Source: Enoplolaimus lenunculus (Eukaryota > Nematoda > Enoplea > Enoplida > Thoracostomopsidae). Taken from it: a stretch of 64,000 nucleotides of DNA. Of this stretch, positions 59,980 to 64,000 are shown in pieces. Where the stretch lies: positions 1 to 64,000 of the forward strand of contig JASANG010003687.1 in assembly GCA_030248215.1 (NCBI GenBank), read 5' to 3'. Made by a program: the position numbers and the translations under genes. How positions within the stretch are numbered: the first letter of the stretch is position 1; each line of letters begins with the position of its first letter. The notes beneath the pieces are model-generated. The model ran no database searches and was not told the origin of the DNA. It saw nothing but the letters and a program-made list of their open reading frames with translations.

Positions 59980-60180
59980 TATTCCGCAGTCAACTAATGA
60001 GCTTTATGGGTTTTGCGACGCCTCCAGTAAGGCATACGCTGCCACAATTTATCTTCGGTCGATAGATGACAAAGGAGCCTCACCTACAATCTTATTATTC
60101 TGTAAGGCGCGGCTTACGCCAATAAAACACGTGTCAATCCCTAGATTAGAGCTAATGGCGGTTCTAATATGATACCGTTT
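59980..60180 (+). pseudogene. BEL/Pao fossil, RNase H region
   Basis: YGFCDASSKAYAA and IPRLELMA, typical of the Pao RNase H domain. Broken. Confidence 0.75.
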
Positions 60181-60899
60181 AATTCATTTTGTCGCAACTG
60201 AGATCCGTATTCCAATTTCTCGTTGCATTTTATGGACATACTCAAAGTGTGTGCTCTTATGGCTCCAGTCTACATAACAACTTCCCGTTTTCGTTCGTAA
60301 CAGAATTGCCGAAATCCGATCGCACGTTGATATTTATCATCGCTACGTTCCAGGCACTTGCAATCCAGCCGACTTGCCTTCTCGTGGTACCGATCTGACG
60401 ACCTTGCGAAAACGAGTTATGGTGGCATGGTCCCAAGTTCTTGCAAGTTTCTGAACACCAATGGCCAGAAGCAACCATAACAAACGCGGAAGTATGTAAT
60501 ATTCCATCTTCCTCAGAGTTAGAAAACGTCTTCGAGCAGGATAGCCACGCATTGGATATGATGTGCCTCGCTGAATCATTGACCGCAATTGGTCAAGTGA
60601 TATCTAAAATATTCCAGTCTGATGAAGCTATTACGCGTCACTGCGTATGTGTTAGCATTCATTGCACGATGCAAGCGAGATATTAATGCGCCGAAGACGC
60701 GCATAGATGCTACAAATATTGGTTCAGCGGAACAATTTTGGTTTCATTTCGTACACAATTCAATGTTTCCACAAGGCTTAAAGGCACACGAAATGCCATT
60801 AAACGTCATCTTGACTTATTTCATGACGAAAAGGGAATAATCCGATGTCGTGGAAGAGTCCAGTTTGCGGATTTGGATGAGAAAGCATCAACACCAAAG

Positions 60900-62400
60900 C
60901 TGCTTCCCAAAAACAATCATTTTACAAACGTGGTAATTCAGCACTATCATGAACGTCTCTATCATTCCGGTGTTAGGCAAACACTACCCCAAATTCGTCT
61001 CGAATATTGGATCCAAATGGTCCATCACAAGTAAAGCAACAATTAAAAAGATGCCATTTGTGCCGGAAAGCCGAAACCGGATCATTCAAAGTCCCTGAAA
61101 GTCCGCCGCTGCCTTGGTTTCGGATGACTAAGTGTCATCCCTTTCAACACGTTGGTATCGACTATATGCAGGGTGCAACCGGAATTCCGGTTCCGGCATT
61201 TTTTCACCTTCCGGTTCCGGTTCCGGTAAATTTTTACCGGATTTCAAAATTCCGGTATTATAATTTGGCCGTTTTCTTAACTTTGCTAATTTAATAAGAA
61301 TCTCTTTTGAAAGCCACTTGTACTCCGAATATAAGCCATTATTGATGGTGGATTTCACTTCAGTCGATGATGAAAATCTAAAATACAACAAATAAAATAA
61401 ATACCTATGTTCGACTAAGGTTATTTCACAAATAATAGAGCAAAAAATAAGATTAAAATGAAATTTTTGGTGAAATGCATTTTTCACTTTCCGGTTCCGG
61501 TAAAATTTTTAAATTCCGGTTCTGGTAAATTGTAATTCCGGTTGCACCCTGACTATATGGGACCGCTTGTTATTCGCCACCAAGGTTTGCCAAAAGTTTG
61601 GATATGTTTATTTACTTGTGATGCTACTAGAGCAATTCATCTCGAGTTGGTTACCTATTTGACAGCCGAACAATTTCTTTTGGCGTTACGACGTTTTGTT
61701 GCTCTCTACGGTGCGCCTTCGATGATTGTATCTGATAACGCAAAAACATTCAAAGCAACAAACAAAGCTTTCAAACAATTGGAGAACGATTCGACCATCC
61801 AACAGTATTCAACCAACCAATCCATCACTTGGAAATTTATAACAGATCGCTCCAGGGATGGGCGGTTTTGAGCGGTTGATCGGCTGGGTAAAACGTGCGC
61901 TTCGGAAGGTGATCAGGAGACGTTGTATTACCTATGTGGAACTTCAAACGATTGTGGCAGAAATTTCTGCAATCGTTAACTCCAGACCTTTGATTTCGAA
62001 CAACGCTGACATTGGTGCGCCAGTGCTATTACCGTCACACTTTTTGCTACGCAGACGAAGAGTCGGACTGCAGCAGTTTAACATTGCATCAGATGTTACA
62101 TATGGCTTTCAAAAACCTCCAGTCAAAACTACTGCAAATGTAGCACACAGATCAGCAAAATCTTGATTGTTTCTGGAAAATGTGGCGAAACGAATACTTA
62201 GCAGCGCTCCGTGAACGTCCGCAACCTAACTTGCAAGAAAAATGCCAGCAATAATCAGTATAGCGTGGGAGTCGTAGTTCTGCTAAAAGAGCCGCTTCCA
62301 CGAGCACAATGGAAAGTTGGATTGGCCAAGACACCAAAATTCGCTCAGCCACTGTTGCCCTACCAAACGGCAAACACCTGATAAGACAAATAAAATTGCC
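60900..62400 (+). pseudogene. BEL/Pao fossil, integrase and C-terminal region
   Basis: An HHCC-like zinc segment before 61168, the DDE core after the MITE (61552-61900), then the NSRPL motif and a C-terminal region common in Pao elements. Broken. Confidence 0.8.
61169..61551. mobile_element. hAT-like MITE, CCGGAA family, inside the BEL/Pao fossil
   Basis: CAGGGTGCAACCGGAATTCC to CCGGTTGCACCCTG with a perfect 8-bp duplication ACTATATG (61161-61168 and 61552-61559). It sits within the integrase region, so it is younger than the retrotransposon. Confidence 0.95.
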
Positions 62401-62682
62401 GTACCCAATTGAAACGCGGACCAATTCTACATTACACATGCGGGGTCTCGGCACATTTGGAAGGCATCATGTCGATGCTTTAGCACGTTGGAAAATGTTC
62501 CGTACAAACTATCGACGATTCGCCACAATCCAACTGGGTTCAACACTTATCATCAGCTCGACCAACTCGTGGCATTGCTTCGTGACATTCGCGCTCTCAT
62601 TGTATTGGCTTTTCACGCCGTCGGCCCCAGTAGCGGCGACTCCCAGTAGCGTGACGTTATTGGTGGTCGTTTGGGTCGCGAG

Positions 62683-62943
62683 TGTAGCGTGATACGCTAA
62701 TTTGCATGTTTTGTAACATTGAGAAACTGTACGCATCTAGCTAGGGCTTGTATGAAAAAGGCGTAAAACTGCGTTCAGTAACACTACAGCTAGCTTTCCA
62801 GTTCCATTGTAAGGTTTAAATTTTGTGTTTCTTTTTTTCTTTTGTTATCGTTCATGTTTTGTTCTTTTAGTGGTTGAAACCGAATAAAATAATACAAATG
62901 TGTATATTTCGCTCAAATATTGCACTTCAACGAGCGATTAGAC
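62683..62943 (+). repeat. BEL/Pao 3' LTR
   Basis: Same blocks as the 5' LTR with roughly 70 bp more in its 3' half. The edge is set by the GGGGT duplication that follows at 62945-62949. Confidence 0.75.
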
Positions 62944-62949
62944 GGGGGT

Positions 62950-63430
62950 ACACGTAATCTAATTTCAAGAATAAAGGGTTTTTGGGTACGACGAACAAAC
63001 CTTCAAAAGCGATACGTAATTTAATAGTTAGCTTATACATAGCTAATTTGCAAATTTTGATACGCCTAAATTAGAGTATTAGCAATATTTCACTAATTTT
63101 CAGAGTTACTGAATTATTTTTGCTTGCGAGGAATCTGAATAAATTGTTCACAAACCTCCAAAACCGATAATTGAATATTTAGTTAATAAATAATTTGCAT
63201 ATTACCATAATTTATAAGCCTAAATTAGGACCTTTTACAATATTTCACTAATTTTAGGGTTAAAAGCAACCTAATTTCAGCACTAAAGGATTTTTTAATG
63301 CGAGAAACCTGAATAAATTGTTTACAACCCTCCAAAACCGATAAATGAATATATAGTTAGCTAATAACTAATTAGCATATTACCTTAATTGTTTACGTGT
63401 GCTCCAGCTTCGCTCAATACATGTAGTCCC
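62950..63430 (+). repeat. satellite-like array, right part
   Basis: Resumes at ACACGTAATCTAATTTCA after the retrotransposon and runs through further GTTAGCTAATAACTAATT units to GCTTCGCTCAATACATGTAG, the same closing motif seen at about 56470-56500. Confidence 0.8.
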
Positions 63431-64000
63431 ACTACTGCTGGTTTAATGCAAAAATGAGCTCAACTCTCGCTAGCTCGCTTACATAAGTTAAAGTAGCTGA
63501 AACGTATCAAAACGTGAACTTGACATTCCAAACTTGAACTTGACTTTCCCAGAAACGCAGTCGCTGTGAGAAAATGGGGTTATTTTAGACCATTTTCCGG
63601 GTTATTTGGGAATGAAATCTGGAATTTTATATTAGTGTTGAATATAGTTAGTTAGCTAGCTATATACCCGCGCTGCGTATTGTATTTATAACATGGTTTT
63701 GGTAACCGAGCTATTGAAACTTTAGTAGCGCCTAATCGAGAGGCGCCGTGTATGTTACTTTGTTTTTCGTTGCCGTTAATCGGATTGCTCAACCGCCGGA
63801 TGGAATAGAGTTGTTAAATTCGTAAATTTATTGCTTATCAGAATTAGCTTCGTCCGTATTGCTTGCAACGTTGTATTTTTATATAATACTGCGCCGTGAA
63901 TTGTTGTTTAGTAAATCTTTACACCGTACCGCGTCATTTGAGCAGTAGCAAATCTACGTCGATTTCGTGGAGAACTAAATACTCCCGATCGGTCCCGCTT
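63431..64000. other. unassigned sequence at the window edge
   Basis: No gene, RNA or repeat end recognised. May belong to a feature continuing beyond the window. Confidence 0.4.

Larger units (their letters stand above)
56556..62943 (+). mobile_element. BEL/Pao-family LTR retrotransposon, fossil
   Basis: About 6.4 kb. Similar terminal sequences beginning TGTAGCGTGAT at 56556 and 62683, flanked by GGGGT on both sides, bracket gag, protease, reverse transcriptase, RNase H and integrase regions in BEL/Pao order. No envelope-like region seen. It is broken, with on the order of ten interruptions, and has a MITE inserted in the integrase region. Terminal repeats differ visibly in sequence and length, so it is not recent. 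Confidence 0.9.

Noticed and set aside
62400-62690. An envelope-like gene at the 3' end of the BEL/Pao fossil
   Set aside because: Nothing there resembles an envelope protein. The frame follows the integrase C-terminal region and runs into the LTR.

Overview
This is nuclear DNA of an invertebrate animal. The main evidence is one complete, intron-rich gene on the minus strand, MCM4 (replicative helicase subunit), which spans 30642-54820 in 22 coding exons. All of its GT-AG splice sites and reading phases fit together into a 916-residue protein. The rest is AT-rich, gene-poor sequence filled with transposable elements typical of invertebrates: hAT-like MITEs, a BEL/Pao LTR-element fossil, an RNase H-bearing LINE and a tRNA-derived SINE. 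I cannot name the species from sequence alone.

Layout. 1-4487: tandem duplications, four small hairpins and worn MITE copies. 4488-6520 (minus): a transposase-like gene with a spliced last exon and one frame change. 6521-8470: MITEs, including two copies of a terminal-inverted-repeat element that carries a tRNA-like core. 8471-14150: a 5.7-kb hAT-like non-autonomous element built from arrays of an 81-bp repeat, inserted into the second tRNA-like copy. 14151-16599: fragments. 16600-20913: a foldback element with two inverted arms of about 640 bp around a LINE remnant and a long (AAC)-type tract. 20914-30641: MITEs, a TA microsatellite, a SINE and unassigned sequence.

30642-54820 is MCM4. Its introns are swollen by insertions: the last intron (6.5 kb) alone holds LINE pieces, a G-rich palindromic element and several MITEs. 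54954-64000 holds a satellite-like repeat array into which a BEL/Pao element (56556-62943) was inserted; that element in turn carries a MITE in its integrase region.

The most notable pattern is a modular set of MITE families. They share the terminal signature CAGGGTG...CACCCTG and make 8-bp target duplications (seven clean or near-clean examples were read directly), but each has a different short motif repeated just inside its ends (CCGGAA, ATCGGAAT, GAATCC, GGATATCC, GGAACAGG, GAGACC-like). They insert into one another up to three deep. MCM4 is the only gene I would call functional with confidence. Everything else is repeat-derived or unassigned.
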